64,000 nucleotides of DNA from assembly GCF_001402915.1 (NCBI RefSeq), contig NZ_CP012945.1, positions 4,875,501 to 4,939,500 on the forward strand, read 5' to 3'. Positions 47,266 to 57,622 of the stretch are shown here, piece after piece (position 1 is the first letter of the stretch; each line of letters opens with the position of its first letter). Source of the DNA: Devosia sp. A16 (GTDB taxonomy: Bacteria; Pseudomonadota; Alphaproteobacteria; Rhizobiales; Devosiaceae). The position numbers and the translations under genes were made by a program. Under the pieces are notes generated by a model. The model was not told the DNA's origin. It did not search any database and was given only the letters and a program-made list of their open reading frames with translations.

Positions 47266-48894
47266 ATGGCCAAGGATCGACCATCGGTCCTGCAGCCGCT
47301 GCAGCACGGAACCTTCCGCAACATCTGGGTTGCGAACCTCGTCTCGAGCTTCGGCGCCCTGATCCAGGGCGTCGGGGCCGCCTGGATGATGACGGCGCTG
47401 ACCAACTCGGTCGACCTCGTCGCGCTTGTCCAGGCTTCGACCTCCCTGCCGATCATGTTGTTCTCGCTGCTCGGCGGGGCCATCGCCGACAATTTCCCGC
47501 GCCGCCGGGTGATGCTGGTGGCGCAGTTCTTCATGCTCGCGATCTCGGCGCTGCTGACGCTCAGCGCGCTGCTTGGGCTGATCACCCCATGGCTGCTGCT
47601 GACCTTCACCTTTCTGATCGGCTGCGGCACGGCGCTCAACAACCCCTCCTGGCAGGCCTCGGTGGGCGATCTGGTGCCACGCTCCAGCGTCGGCTCGGCG
47701 GTGGCGCTCAACTCCATCGGCTTCAACCTGTCGCGTAGCCTGGGCCCTGCGGTCGGCGGCATCATCGTGGCCGTCGCCGGGGCCGCGGCGGCCTTCGCCG
47801 TCAACATGGTGAGCTATCTGGGGCTGCTGTTCGTGCTGTTGCGCTGGAAGCCCGCCCCCGCGCCCGCAGGCCTGCCGCGCGAGGCGGTGGGCGCCGCGAT
47901 GTTCGCCGGCATCCGCTACATGGCGCTGTCGCCGCAGCTGGGCAAGGTACTGGTCCGCAGCTTCATCTTCGGCCTCACCGCCAGCTCGGTGCTGGCGCTG
48001 CTGCCGGTGGTGGCAAGCCAGATTCCCGGCGGTGGCCCGCTGGTCTACGGCCTGCTGCTCGGGGCCTTCGGCCTCGGCGCTGTCGGCGGGGCGCTGATCA
48101 GCGCACGCCTCGCCGAGCAGTTCTCCAGCGAGGCCATCGTCCGCCTCGCCTTCATCGGCTTCGCCATCTGCGCCGCAGTGACGGGGCTCAGCCCGTCACC
48201 CTGGCTGACCGGCATCGCCCTGCTGCTCGGCGGCGCCTGCTGGGTGCTGGCGCTGACCCTGTTCAACGTCACCGTCCAGCTCTCGACCCCGCGCTGGGTA
48301 GTGGGTCGCTCGCTGTCGCTCTACCAGACGGCAACCTTTGCAGGGTTGGCGGCAGGCAGTTGGCTGTGGGGCGTTGCCGGCGAGGAGTTCGGCGTCAGCA
48401 ATGCGCTCGTCGCCTCGGCCATCGCGCTGGTCGTCGGTGCCGGCGTGGGGCTGCTGCTGTCGATCCCGCCGCGCGTGCTGCTCGACCTCGATCCGGCCAA
48501 CCGCTGGCAGGAGCCGCAGATCGCCCTGCCGATCGAGCCGCGCCCCGGCCCGATCGTCATCAGCATCGAATACCGGATCCGCCCGCAGGACGTGCGCGAG
48601 TTCCTCCGCGTCATGGCCGACCGCAAGCGGGTGCGCATGCGCGATGGGGCGCGCGAATGGGTGCTGCGCCGCGACCTCAGCGAAACCGATGTCTGGGTCG
48701 AAAGCTACAAGAGCCCGACATGGACCGAATATGCCCGGCATAACCAGCGGCTCACCCACGCCGACGAGGTGATCGGCGAGCAGTTGCGCAAGCTGCACCA
48801 GGGCCCGGAACGCCCGGTGGTGCGCCGGATGATCGAGCGGCCGCCCAACTGGTTCGCCGCCATCGCCGCCAACCGGACGATCGATCCGCCGTGA
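47266..48894 (+). CDS. MFS transporter, MFS_3 / EntS-like
   Basis: This 542-residue protein has twelve membrane segments over the first 410 residues. It opens with LQHGTFRNIWVANLVSSFGALIQGVGAAWMMTAL and has SLPIMLFSLLGGAIADNFPRRRVMLVAQ (MFS loop 2-3 motif) and PSWQASVGDLVPRSSVGSAVALNSIGFNLSRSLGPAVGG, all typical of the MFS_3 group. The C-terminal 120 residues form a soluble domain (VISIEYRIRPQDVREFLRVMADRKRVRMRDGA) common in this group. The cargo is unknown; EntS relatives export siderophores. It begins 13 bases after the carboxypeptidase. Confidence 0.87.
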   Translation: MAKDRPSVLQPLQHGTFRNIWVANLVSSFGALIQGVGAAWMMTALTNSVDLVALVQASTSLPIMLFSLLGGAIADNFPRRRVMLVAQFFMLAISALLTLSALLGLITPWLLLTFTFLIGCGTALNNPSWQASVGDLVPRSSVGSAVALNSIGFNLSRSLGPAVGGIIVAVAGAAAAFAVNMVSYLGLLFVLLRWKPAPAPAGLPREAVGAAMFAGIRYMALSPQLGKVLVRSFIFGLTASSVLALLPVVASQIPGGGPLVYGLLLGAFGLGAVGGALISARLAEQFSSEAIVRLAFIGFAICAAVTGLSPSPWLTGIALLLGGACWVLALTLFNVTVQLSTPRWVVGRSLSLYQTATFAGLAAGSWLWGVAGEEFGVSNALVASAIALVVGAGVGLLLSIPPRVLLDLDPANRWQEPQIALPIEPRPGPIVISIEYRIRPQDVREFLRVMADRKRVRMRDGAREWVLRRDLSETDVWVESYKSPTWTEYARHNQRLTHADEVIGEQLRKLHQGPERPVVRRMIERPPNWFAAIAANRTIDPP

Positions 48895-48957
48895 GGCTTG
48901 GGGCGCCACGGGGTTCTGGAGGGAGGGCAAGGGAGAGCGATCGACTGCAGCAGACAG

Positions 48958-49072
48958 CCCCCTCCCATCCTCCCCCATAAAGGGGGAGGTGCCCCGCTGG
49001 TGCGTTTGGCACGATCAAAGACAGAGCCTCGACTCTTCACCTCCCCCTTTATGGGGGAGGCCGGGAGCGGGC
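48958..49072. repeat. REP-like inverted doublet, family A copy 6 (short form)
   Basis: CCTCCCCCATAAAGGGGGAGG and CCTCCCCCTTTATGGGGGAGG face each other across about 60 bases in the 325-base gap between the MFS and ABC-F genes. Besides the promoter at 49104, nothing else was seen in the gap. Confidence 0.72.
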
Positions 49073-49103
49073 CGTCTCTCAGTCGGAAAGGCCGCCCAAA
49101 AGG

Positions 49104-49131
49104 TTGACATCTCGACGATCCTCCCTATTTT
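49104..49131 (+). promoter_or_regulatory. candidate sigma-70-type promoter of the ABC-F gene
   Basis: A perfect -35 TTGACA at 49104-49109 is followed after 16 bases by TATTTT at 49126-49131. It lies about 90 bases before the ABC-F start, leaving a leader long enough for the small ORF at 49165-49266. Confidence 0.5.
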
Positions 49132-49219
49132 CCGCGCATCCGCAGCACCAACCGGCAGGTCCCCATGGATATCCGCATGACCGATCAAAGCACCCTGATC
49201 CGTCACTCGGAGTCCAACC

Positions 49220-50800
49220 ATGCCCGGTTCCATTTCGCTCAAAGCGGTGAGCTACAAGACGCCTAGTGGCGTCCCCCTCTTCTCAGATCTCGATCTTTCC
49301 TTCGGCCCGGTTCGCACCGGCCTTATCGGGCGCAACGGCACCGGCAAGACCACGCTGCTGAAGCTGCTGCTCGGCGAACTCGCGCCATCCAGTGGCGAGA
49401 TCGCGGTATCCGGCCGCCTCGGGGTCTTGCGGCAAGCGGTGCAGCGCTCCGAGGCGCGCGTTGCCGATGCGCTCGGCTGCACCGAGCAACTGGCGCGACT
49501 CGACCGGCTCGAGGCGGGCACCGGCTCGCTCGAGGACGCCGAGAAGGCCGACTGGCTGCTGCCGGCAAAGATCGAAACCGCCCTCGCCGATGTCGGCCTG
49601 CCGCCGCTGGCCCTCGATCGTCCGACTGCCACGCTGAGTGGCGGGCAGCGCACCCGGCTGTCGCTGGCGGCCCTGCTGATCGAACAGCCCGATATGCTGC
49701 TGCTCGACGAGCCCACCAACAACCTCGATCGCGACGGCCGCGCCGCCGTGGCGGAGTTGCTGAAGCGCTGGCGCGGTGGCGCCATCGTGGTCAGCCATGA
49801 TCGCGCCCTGCTGCGCGAGATGGACGCGATTGTCGAGCTCACCACCATCGGCGCCCGCAGCTACGGCGGGAACTGGGATCTCTATCAGGAGCGCAAGGCC
49901 ATCGAGCTGGCGGCCGCGGAACAGGGCCTCGCCGCTGCAGAGCGCACCCTCGGCGAGCTCGACCGCAAGACCCAGCTCATGCGCGAGCGCAAGGCCAAGA
50001 AAGATGGCGCGGGGGCGCGGAAAGCCGCAAGGGGCGATATCCCGCGTATCATGTTGGGCGGCATGAAGATGAATGCGGAGAACACCAGCGGCGAGCAAGC
50101 CAAGCTCGGCGAGCGTCGCCGTGCCGTGGCCAGCACGGCGCTCGCCGCCGCCAAGGCCGAGGTCGAGGTGTTGCAGCCCATGGCAGTGAAGCTCGAACCG
50201 AGCGGGCTCGCCAACGGCACCACCGTCCTGCAGCTCGACCGGCTCACCGGCGGTCCCGTGCCCGACGCCCCGGTGATCCGGAACCTGAGCTTTGCCATCA
50301 CCGGCCCTGAGCGGGTCGCCATCACCGGCCCCAACGGCTCCGGCAAGACCACCTTGCTCCGCCTGATCACTGGCGCCCTCGCCCCGTTGAACGGCGCCGT
50401 CCGCATCGCGCGCCGACATGCGCTGCTCGACCAGGAGGTGAGCCTCCTCGATCCGAGCCAGACCATCCGCGAGAACTACCTGCGCCTCAACCCCGAGGAC
50501 GGCGAGACCACAGCCCGCTCCGCCCTCGCCCGCTTCATGTTCCGCGCCGATGCGGCGCTGAAGCCGGTCGGACAGCTGAGCGGTGGCGAGATGCTGCGTG
50601 CCGGGCTCGCCTGCACCATCGGCAGCGGCAGACCGCCGGAGCTGCTGATACTCGACGAACCGACCAACCATCTCGACATTCACGCCATCGAGGCGGTGGA
50701 AGCCGGGCTGAGCGCCTATGACGGTGCGCTGCTGGTGGTCAGCCACGATCGCGACTTCCTTGCGGCCATCGGGATCGAGCGAGAAATCGTGTTGAGCTAG
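49220..50800 (+). CDS. ABC-F family ATP-binding protein
   Basis: This 526-residue protein has two ABC domains and no membrane part. Walker A motifs are LIGRNGTGKTTLLKLLL and ITGPNGSGKTTLLRLIT, signatures are TLSGGQRTRLSLAALL and QLSGGEMLRAGLACTI, and Walker B motifs are LLLDEPTNNLDR and LILDEPTNHLDI. The linker (near residues 215-300) is short and rich in Lys/Arg (LMRERKAKKDGAGARKAARGDIPRI). ABC-F proteins bind the ribosomal E site and adjust translation or protect against antibiotics. No specific subgroup is assigned. Confidence 0.9.
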   Translation: MPGSISLKAVSYKTPSGVPLFSDLDLSFGPVRTGLIGRNGTGKTTLLKLLLGELAPSSGEIAVSGRLGVLRQAVQRSEARVADALGCTEQLARLDRLEAGTGSLEDAEKADWLLPAKIETALADVGLPPLALDRPTATLSGGQRTRLSLAALLIEQPDMLLLDEPTNNLDRDGRAAVAELLKRWRGGAIVVSHDRALLREMDAIVELTTIGARSYGGNWDLYQERKAIELAAAEQGLAAAERTLGELDRKTQLMRERKAKKDGAGARKAARGDIPRIMLGGMKMNAENTSGEQAKLGERRRAVASTALAAAKAEVEVLQPMAVKLEPSGLANGTTVLQLDRLTGGPVPDAPVIRNLSFAITGPERVAITGPNGSGKTTLLRLITGALAPLNGAVRIARRHALLDQEVSLLDPSQTIRENYLRLNPEDGETTARSALARFMFRADAALKPVGQLSGGEMLRAGLACTIGSGRPPELLILDEPTNHLDIHAIEAVEAGLSAYDGALLVVSHDRDFLAAIGIEREIVLS

Positions 50801-50915
50801 CGCGGCTTGAATATTTCCGGCCAGTTTACAAATGCGGCAGCGCGGGCCTATCGTCATTGATCCGGCGGAGGAGTTCAAAGGAGCCGCCGGACCATAACAA
50901 CGAGGGGAGGTTTCG

Positions 50916-51893
50916 ATGCGCAACGCGTCGACGATGACTGCTGCCCTGCTGGGCACGCTACTACTCTCTAGTGCATCCGTTTCCGCCGCCGACATCAAGA
51001 TCGGCTTCCTGCCGGGCGTGGTCGATCCGTTCTACCAGGTCATGCAACTGGGCGTCGAAGCTGCCGCCAAGGACCTCGGCGTCGAGGTGGTGACGCAGGT
51101 GCCGCCGACCTGGGGGGTCGAGGCGCAGACGCCGATCCTCGATGCCATGGTGGCCCGCGGTGACCTCAACTACATCATCACCGCGCCCACCGATAAGGAT
51201 CAGATGGTGGCGCCGCTGCAGGCGGCGCTCGATGCCGGCATCAAGATCATCACCGTCGACACTTTCCTCGGCGACGGCGACTACGCCAAGGGTCCGGTGA
51301 CGTTCCCGATCAGCTATATCGGCTCCGACAACGTCGAAGGCGGTCGCATCTCGGCCCGCGGCCTCGCCAAGGCCATCGGCGGCAAGGGCACCGTCTACAT
51401 CAACTCGACCAACCCCAACGTTTCGTCGGTCGAAGGCCGCGAGAAGGGCTTTGCCGAGGTGATGAAGAACGAGTTCCCCGACATCAAGGTGCTGGGCCCC
51501 GACTACAACCTCGACGACCAGAACAAGGCGGCGCAGCAGACCGCCGCGGTGATCGAGCAGAACCCCGATCTCGCCGGTGTGTTCGGCACCAACGTGTTCA
51601 GCGCCGGTGGCGCCGGTAACGCGGTGGTCAATGCCGGCCTCGGCGGGCACGTGCAGGTCGTCGCCTATGACGCCACCGCCGAAGCCATCGAGCTGATGAA
51701 CAAGGGCGTGGTCAGCCTGGTGCTGGCGCAAAAGCCGTTCGACATGGGCTACATGGCGGTGCAGTTCGCGGTGGCCGACCATGCCGGGGTCACCAGCCTG
51801 CCGCGCCGTGTCGAGACCGGCTTTGCCATCATAGACAAGGACAACGTCAACGACCCCAACTATTCGCGCTTCATCTACAAGGTCGGCAACTAG
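50916..51893 (+). CDS. sugar ABC transporter periplasmic binding protein (CUT2, FrcB/RbsB-like)
   Basis: This 325-residue protein has a signal peptide (MTAALLGTLLLSSASVSAAD). The ribose-type binding fold is shown by IKIGFLPGVVDPFYQVMQLGVEAAAKDLGVEVV, GIKIITVDTFLG, GGKGTVYINSTNPNVSSVEGREKGF and NPDLAGVFGTNVFSAGGAGNAV. GAGGGGAGG precedes the ATG. The gene order binding protein-permease-ATPase is that of the Sinorhizobium fructose importer FrcBCA, but the sugar cannot be fixed from sequence. Confidence 0.9.
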   Translation: MRNASTMTAALLGTLLLSSASVSAADIKIGFLPGVVDPFYQVMQLGVEAAAKDLGVEVVTQVPPTWGVEAQTPILDAMVARGDLNYIITAPTDKDQMVAPLQAALDAGIKIITVDTFLGDGDYAKGPVTFPISYIGSDNVEGGRISARGLAKAIGGKGTVYINSTNPNVSSVEGREKGFAEVMKNEFPDIKVLGPDYNLDDQNKAAQQTAAVIEQNPDLAGVFGTNVFSAGGAGNAVVNAGLGGHVQVVAYDATAEAIELMNKGVVSLVLAQKPFDMGYMAVQFAVADHAGVTSLPRRVETGFAIIDKDNVNDPNYSRFIYKVGN

Positions 51894-51910
51894 GCGAACG
51901 CGCCGAACCC

Positions 51911-51937
51911 GGCCGGGGCTGATGGTCCCGGCCGTTT
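51911..51937 (+). terminator. intercistronic hairpin after the binding-protein gene
   Basis: GGCCGGG-GCTGATGGT-CCCGGCC is a 7-bp stem followed by GTTT, 18 bases after the stop. Such hairpins usually stabilise the abundant binding-protein message and partly stop transcription before the permease. Confidence 0.5.
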
Positions 51938-51962
51938 CGCTCACTCCACCACCGGGGCGCCC

Positions 51963-53083
51963 GTGACCGACAGCAAGGCTATCCCAGCGGAGCCCCGGCT
52001 CCCACCCGACAAGCGTTTCATCCTGCTCGCCAGCCGGCTGTGGGCCTGGGTGTTCCTCGGCCTGATGATCGTCTTCTTCATCATCGCCGTGCCGCTCGCC
52101 GGCGGCGCCACTTTCCTGACGCTACGCAACGCGATGAACATCCTCGTCGCCATCACCCCGGTACTGCTGCTCGGGCTGGGGCAGACCTTCGTCATCATCT
52201 CGGCCGGCATCGACCTCAGTGTCGGCTGGGTGATGAGCCTTGCCTCGGTGGTCTCGGCCCATGCCATCCGCGCCTCGTTCAACGCCGGCGCCCCGCTGCT
52301 GCTCGCCGCGACGCTCGGCTTCCTCGCCGCGGTCGCAGCCTCAGCCGGAGTCGGCCTCGTCAACGGCCTGATCATCGCCAAGCTCAAGGTGCCGGCCTTC
52401 ATCGTCACGCTCGGCTCCTCGTTCATCGTCCGGGGCATGGCGCTGTTGTTCTCCGAGAATACCACGGTAATCGGACTGCCGGCAGAAATCCGCGATTATG
52501 GCAATGAATCGCTGTTCTACGTCGTCAACGGCGAGGGCGGCGGCTTCTATGCCTTCTTCCGCCCCGACGTCACCGGCGCCATGCTGCGCCAGATGGACCG
52601 CATCTTCACCTGGCCGGTGGTGATCACCGCCATCGTGGTGCTGATCTCGATGTTCATTCTCAATCGCACGCAGTTCGGCCGGCACACCTACGCCATCGGC
52701 GGCAATATGCAGGCGGCGCTGCGCACCGGCATCCCGGTCGATCGTCACATCGTCAAGCTCTACATGCTGAGCTCGGTCACGGCCGGTATCGCCGGGTTCC
52801 TCTCGACGCTGCGCTTCACCGCCGGCTCGGCGGTGATCGGCGACCCATTGCTCCTGAGTTCCATCGCCGCGGTGATCATCGGCGGCGTGAGCCTGTTCGG
52901 CGGCGCCGGCTCGATCATCGGCACGGTGATCGGCGCCCTGATCATCGCGGTGCTGACCACCGGGCTGGTGATGATGAACGTGCAGGCCTTCTGGCAATTC
53001 ATCGTCGTCGGCGCCGTGGTGATCATCGCCGTGCTGATCGACCAGTCGCGCGACCTGATCCTCGGGCGCCGCGGGAGGGGATC

Positions 53084-53087
<4 letters not shown>
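51963..53087 (+). CDS. sugar ABC transporter permease (CUT2, FrcC/RbsC-like)
   Basis: This 374-residue membrane protein has eight to ten hydrophobic segments and the CUT2 permease motifs LLLGLGQTFVIISAGIDLSVGWVMSLASVV and ALRTGIPVDRHIVKLYMLSSVTAGIAGFLSTLRFTAGS. The insert between the mid-membrane segments (PAEIRDYGNESLFYVVNGEGGGFYAFFRPD) is longer than in RbsC and like that of FrcC. It starts with GTG at 51963, and its stop overlaps the start of the ATPase gene. Confidence 0.9.
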
Positions 53088-53854
<767 letters not shown>

Positions 53855-53950
53855 GCACCGCGCCAGCTTATGGAGCGGTGGGACGCTCCGGTTGAGGCGT
53901 CCGGCAGCAGCTTTTCTGGACGACTCCGAACAAGCGGCGGTCTCAAGAGG

Positions 53951-54343
53951 CTACTCGATATCCGTCCGCGCAAAGTCGTTGCCCTTATAGAGCAGCGGGA
54001 CCTTTCGGTTCTTTGCACAAGCGTAGGACAAGCAGTCTGCGAGGTTAAGCTGCGCAGGATGTCCTCTGCCTTTGCCGTATTCCGCGAATGCCCGCACCGC
54101 CCGATGTCCGTCATCGGCATCAATGGCGACCACATTGATTCCGGAGTGGCGCAACAGCTCGTTGATCGAGGTCTCAGCGTCTATCGGATCGACACCCAGC
54201 TTGGTTGAAAGCCGCATAGCGGCCTCCAGTACAACCAGGGCGCTGGTGATGAGAACCCGCTCCTGCTCAAGCCGCCTGGCCCACTCGCCTGCATCGTCTT
54301 CCTCAGAAAGCAGCGCCACCAGCACCGAGGTGTCGACGAACAT
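53951..54343 (-). CDS. vapC: PIN-domain toxin VapC
   Basis: This 130-residue PIN-domain RNase carries its acidic site as Asp4 (MFVDTSVLVALL), Glu40 (ALVVLEAAMRL), Asp103 (LNLADCLSYACA) and Asp123 (LLYKGNDFARTD). VapC toxins cut tRNA or rRNA and are held inactive by VapB. The ATG at 54343 overlaps the vapB stop (TGATG), the usual vapBC coupling. A reading from 54358 is 5 residues longer and lies inside vapB. The 96 bases between vapC and the sugar ATPase gene show nothing. Confidence 0.92.
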   Translation of the reverse strand: MFVDTSVLVALLSEEDDAGEWARRLEQERVLITSALVVLEAAMRLSTKLGVDPIDAETSINELLRHSGINVVAIDADDGHRAVRAFAEYGKGRGHPAQLNLADCLSYACAKNRKVPLLYKGNDFARTDIE

Positions 54344-54585
54344 CAGGAGTGACCCCACATCTCGTCGATCTCATCCTTGCTCATATCACGTCCACTGAAC
54401 TTGCCCTTCGCTCTCAGCCGGCCGGCAATGTCTTTGACGCGCTCCTCCAAGGGGATGCGAGACTGTTCGACTTTCAGTTGCGCCTCGAGCGCGTCGATAA
54501 CCGCCTCGGTCAGCGAGACGCGCCGCCTGTCCGCCAATTGGCGAGCCAACCGATGTGCGCGCGGATCTCGAATTTGCAGGTTCAT
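54343..54585 (-). CDS. vapB: VapB-family antitoxin
   Basis: This 80-residue protein opens with MNLQIRDPRAHRLARQLADRRRVSLTEAVIDALEAQL, the typical VapB N-terminus of the Rv0623-like (PSK transcription factor) group, which forms a ribbon-helix-helix DNA-binding dimer. The C-terminal part (VKDIAGRLRAKGKFSGRDMSKDEIDEMWGHS) should wrap the toxin. AGGAG lies 7 bases before the ATG. Twin palindromes in the promoter are the probable autoregulatory sites. A longer reading from 54858 runs through the promoter into the insertion element. Confidence 0.92.
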   Translation of the reverse strand: MNLQIRDPRAHRLARQLADRRRVSLTEAVIDALEAQLKVEQSRIPLEERVKDIAGRLRAKGKFSGRDMSKDEIDEMWGHS

Positions 54586-54595
54586 CACGACACTC

Positions 54596-54629
54596 CTGTC
54601 AATACAGAGTATCATATCTGTCATGACAG
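54596..54629 (-). promoter_or_regulatory. vapBC promoter with twin operators
   Basis: Two palindromes, CTGTCAATACAG (54596-54607) and CTGTCATGACAG (54618-54629, perfect), have centres exactly 22 bases apart. On the minus strand a TATGAT -10 element lies between them, with TTGTCG 19 bases upstream as a weak -35. Binding of a VapBC complex to both sites on one face of the helix would block the promoter. Confidence 0.65.
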
Positions 54630-54787
54630 CGGCAACGACAAGGGCGCAAAGGAGGCAGTCGGCGCCTTCGACGACAACCGCGAGGCGGCCTAGGAACTGA
54701 CCACCCGACGAGGAAGAAGTGCGATGGCGCACCGCCCGCGCAAAGTGCGTCCCCTCGCCCCTCTGGGGAGAGCATCTGTGTTTGCGG

Positions 54788-55905
<1,118 letters not shown>

Positions 55906-56133
55906 TACTCTGTACAGAGTCGGCTGCAATCAACATGCAAGGGTCAGGGTGAGGGGGCGCCAAGCGCACCGGTCCACCAAGTACCAGCCAACACTATTTG
56001 CCACCTCCGGATTGTACGACGCCCACACCGAGCCCTCAGCGCGCTTGGCACCCCTCACCCCAGCCCTCTCCCCAGAGGGGCGAGGGGGCGCGGTGGCACG
56101 GACAGTGCAAAAGTGTGGCCCCCGGAGAAGGGC

Positions 56134-56499
56134 TCAATGACTGCCGATCACCATTCGGTTGCCCTCGCTGTCACGGAACTCGGCCACGATCCGCCCGGGT
56201 TGCCAGGGCGCCTCGCTGGGTTCGGTGATGATCTCGACGCCACTCGCGCGCAGTCGTTCGATCGTGCCCACGACGTCGGCGTCCACCAACACGAGCACCG
56301 GCTCGGGCGATGGCTTGTCGTCGGGGCGGCGGAGGAAGTGCAGCGAAGTCCGGGCGCCGGGAAACCTGACCTCCACCCAACGCCAGCCGTCGGCGCCCAT
56401 CGGCGCGTCAGACGCAACCTCGCAACCGAGCTTGTCGACATAGAAGGCAATGGCCCGATCCTGGTCGAACACCGGCAGTTCGGCGAACTGGATATGCAT
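56134..56499 (-). CDS. VOC-superfamily (glyoxalase/bleomycin-resistance-like) protein
   Basis: This 121-residue protein is one VOC module pair: MHIQFAELPVFDQDRAIAFYVDKLGCEVASDAPMGADGWRWVEVRFPG and ASGVEIITEPSEAPWQPGRIVAEFRDSEGNRMVIGS. Such proteins bind a divalent metal and act on small molecules or bind them. The substrate is unknown. It starts 13 bases after the hydrolase gene on the same strand and is probably co-transcribed. The ATG at 56499 is used, since a reading from 56568 overlaps the hydrolase gene. Confidence 0.87.
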   Translation of the reverse strand: MHIQFAELPVFDQDRAIAFYVDKLGCEVASDAPMGADGWRWVEVRFPGARTSLHFLRRPDDKPSPEPVLVLVDADVVGTIERLRASGVEIITEPSEAPWQPGRIVAEFRDSEGNRMVIGSH

Positions 56500-56512
56500 C
56501 GGCGTGTCTCCG

Positions 56513-57484
56513 TCAGTTGGCGAACGCGGCGTCGAGCGCCTCGGCGAAGGCGGCAGCCTGCGGCCCAAAACCCATATGATCGCCGGGGAACCTCGTCGGC
56601 GCGATGCCGAGCTTGTTGCTGAGCGCCAGGCTCATCTGTTCGATCGGCTGGCCGGCCGAGGCCTCGCCGATGGCCACTACGATCCGCGGAGCACCTGCCT
56701 TCAGCGTCGCCACATCGGGCACGTAGAGCGACAGCGGCATCATGCCGTGCTTGAGCCAGTACTCGAAGTTGCCGCTGACCCGGGCGAAGGTCTCGGCCTC
56801 TTCGGGAGGCATCTCGAACTCCGGCGGCGCCTCGGCCACTGCCTCGCCCCCATCGTCCAGCCCGTTCATCGCGAAGAACATCCCCATCGCTGCGTCGACG
56901 CCATCCCGGACATAGGTGTCGTAGAGTGCCTTGTCGGCGGCGACCGCCTCGCTGGGGTCATCCAGCAACATCATCGAGGGCGGCTCATGCGCCACCAGCG
57001 CCTGTACTGCTTCCGGGTGCCGCGCCGCCAGGTTGAGCCCGATCTGCGCGCCGCCGCTGGTGCCGAACACGAAGGCCGGGCCGTTGCCGATCGCTTCGAT
57101 CAGCGCAACTGCATCGTCCGCCTGCTGGTCCATCAACAGGGGCGCTGTCTCGCCGTCGAAGTGCGAGCGTGAGTTGCCGCGCGGGTCATAGGTCACCACC
57201 CTGTAGCGGTCCGCCAGCAGCTGCGACAGCTCGGCAAATACGCCGGCATCCTGCGGGCCGCCGGGGATGACCAGCAGCGTCGGTCCGCTGCCCCGCACTT
57301 CGTAATAGAGGGTCGCGCCTGGAACCTTGAGGGTGGCCGGCTTGGCAGCATTGGTCATCGAAACGTCTCCTGCGATCTGGTTTTCGGCATCGGGTGTGGT
57401 TGCGGCTTCGGCCAGCGCCACGGGGATCGGCAGGGCAAGCGCCCCGACCACCACAGCTGCCATCGCCAGACGTCGCTTCGGCAT
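56513..57484 (-). CDS. exported alpha/beta hydrolase
   Basis: From the ATG at 57484 this is a 323-residue protein with a signal peptide (MPKRRLAMAAVVVGALALPIPVALAEA). The hydrolase fold shows VRGSGPTLLVIPGGPQDAGVFAEL (oxyanion loop), YRVVTYDPRGNSRSHF, the nucleophile serine in AFVFGTSGGAQIGLNLAARHPE and the catalytic histidine in FPGDHMGFGPQ. The natural substrate is unknown. GGGAG precedes the start. It diverges from a TetR gene, with two matching palindromes in the shared promoter, so its expression should answer to that regulator. Confidence 0.87.
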   Translation of the reverse strand: MPKRRLAMAAVVVGALALPIPVALAEAATTPDAENQIAGDVSMTNAAKPATLKVPGATLYYEVRGSGPTLLVIPGGPQDAGVFAELSQLLADRYRVVTYDPRGNSRSHFDGETAPLLMDQQADDAVALIEAIGNGPAFVFGTSGGAQIGLNLAARHPEAVQALVAHEPPSMMLLDDPSEAVAADKALYDTYVRDGVDAAMGMFFAMNGLDDGGEAVAEAPPEFEMPPEEAETFARVSGNFEYWLKHGMMPLSLYVPDVATLKAGAPRIVVAIGEASAGQPIEQMSLALSNKLGIAPTRFPGDHMGFGPQAAAFAEALDAAFAN

Positions 57485-57525
57485 TTCAACTCTCCCTTCG
57501 GTTCCCGGGTGGCCCAGCCACGATA

Positions 57526-57574
57526 GAACTGGACCGTCCAGTTCCGTCTGTTGCAAGAAACTAGACTGTCCAGT
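57526..57574. promoter_or_regulatory. twin TetR-type operators in the divergent promoter
   Basis: GAACTGGACCGTCCAGTTC at 57526-57544 is a perfect 19-base palindrome. ACTAGACTGTCCAGT at 57560-57574 is a second copy of the ACTGGAC-N-GTCCAGT core with one mismatched pair. The centres are 32 bases apart, about three helical turns. Confidence 0.75.
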
Positions 57575-57622
57575 ACTGTCATGTCAATCAGGGCTGTGGA
57601 CGTTTGTGGGAGCGGCGGATCG

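Noticed and set aside
45711-47807. 698-codon minus-strand frame over the carboxypeptidase
   Set aside because: The plus strand has the full M32 zinc motif set, so the minus frame is a shadow.
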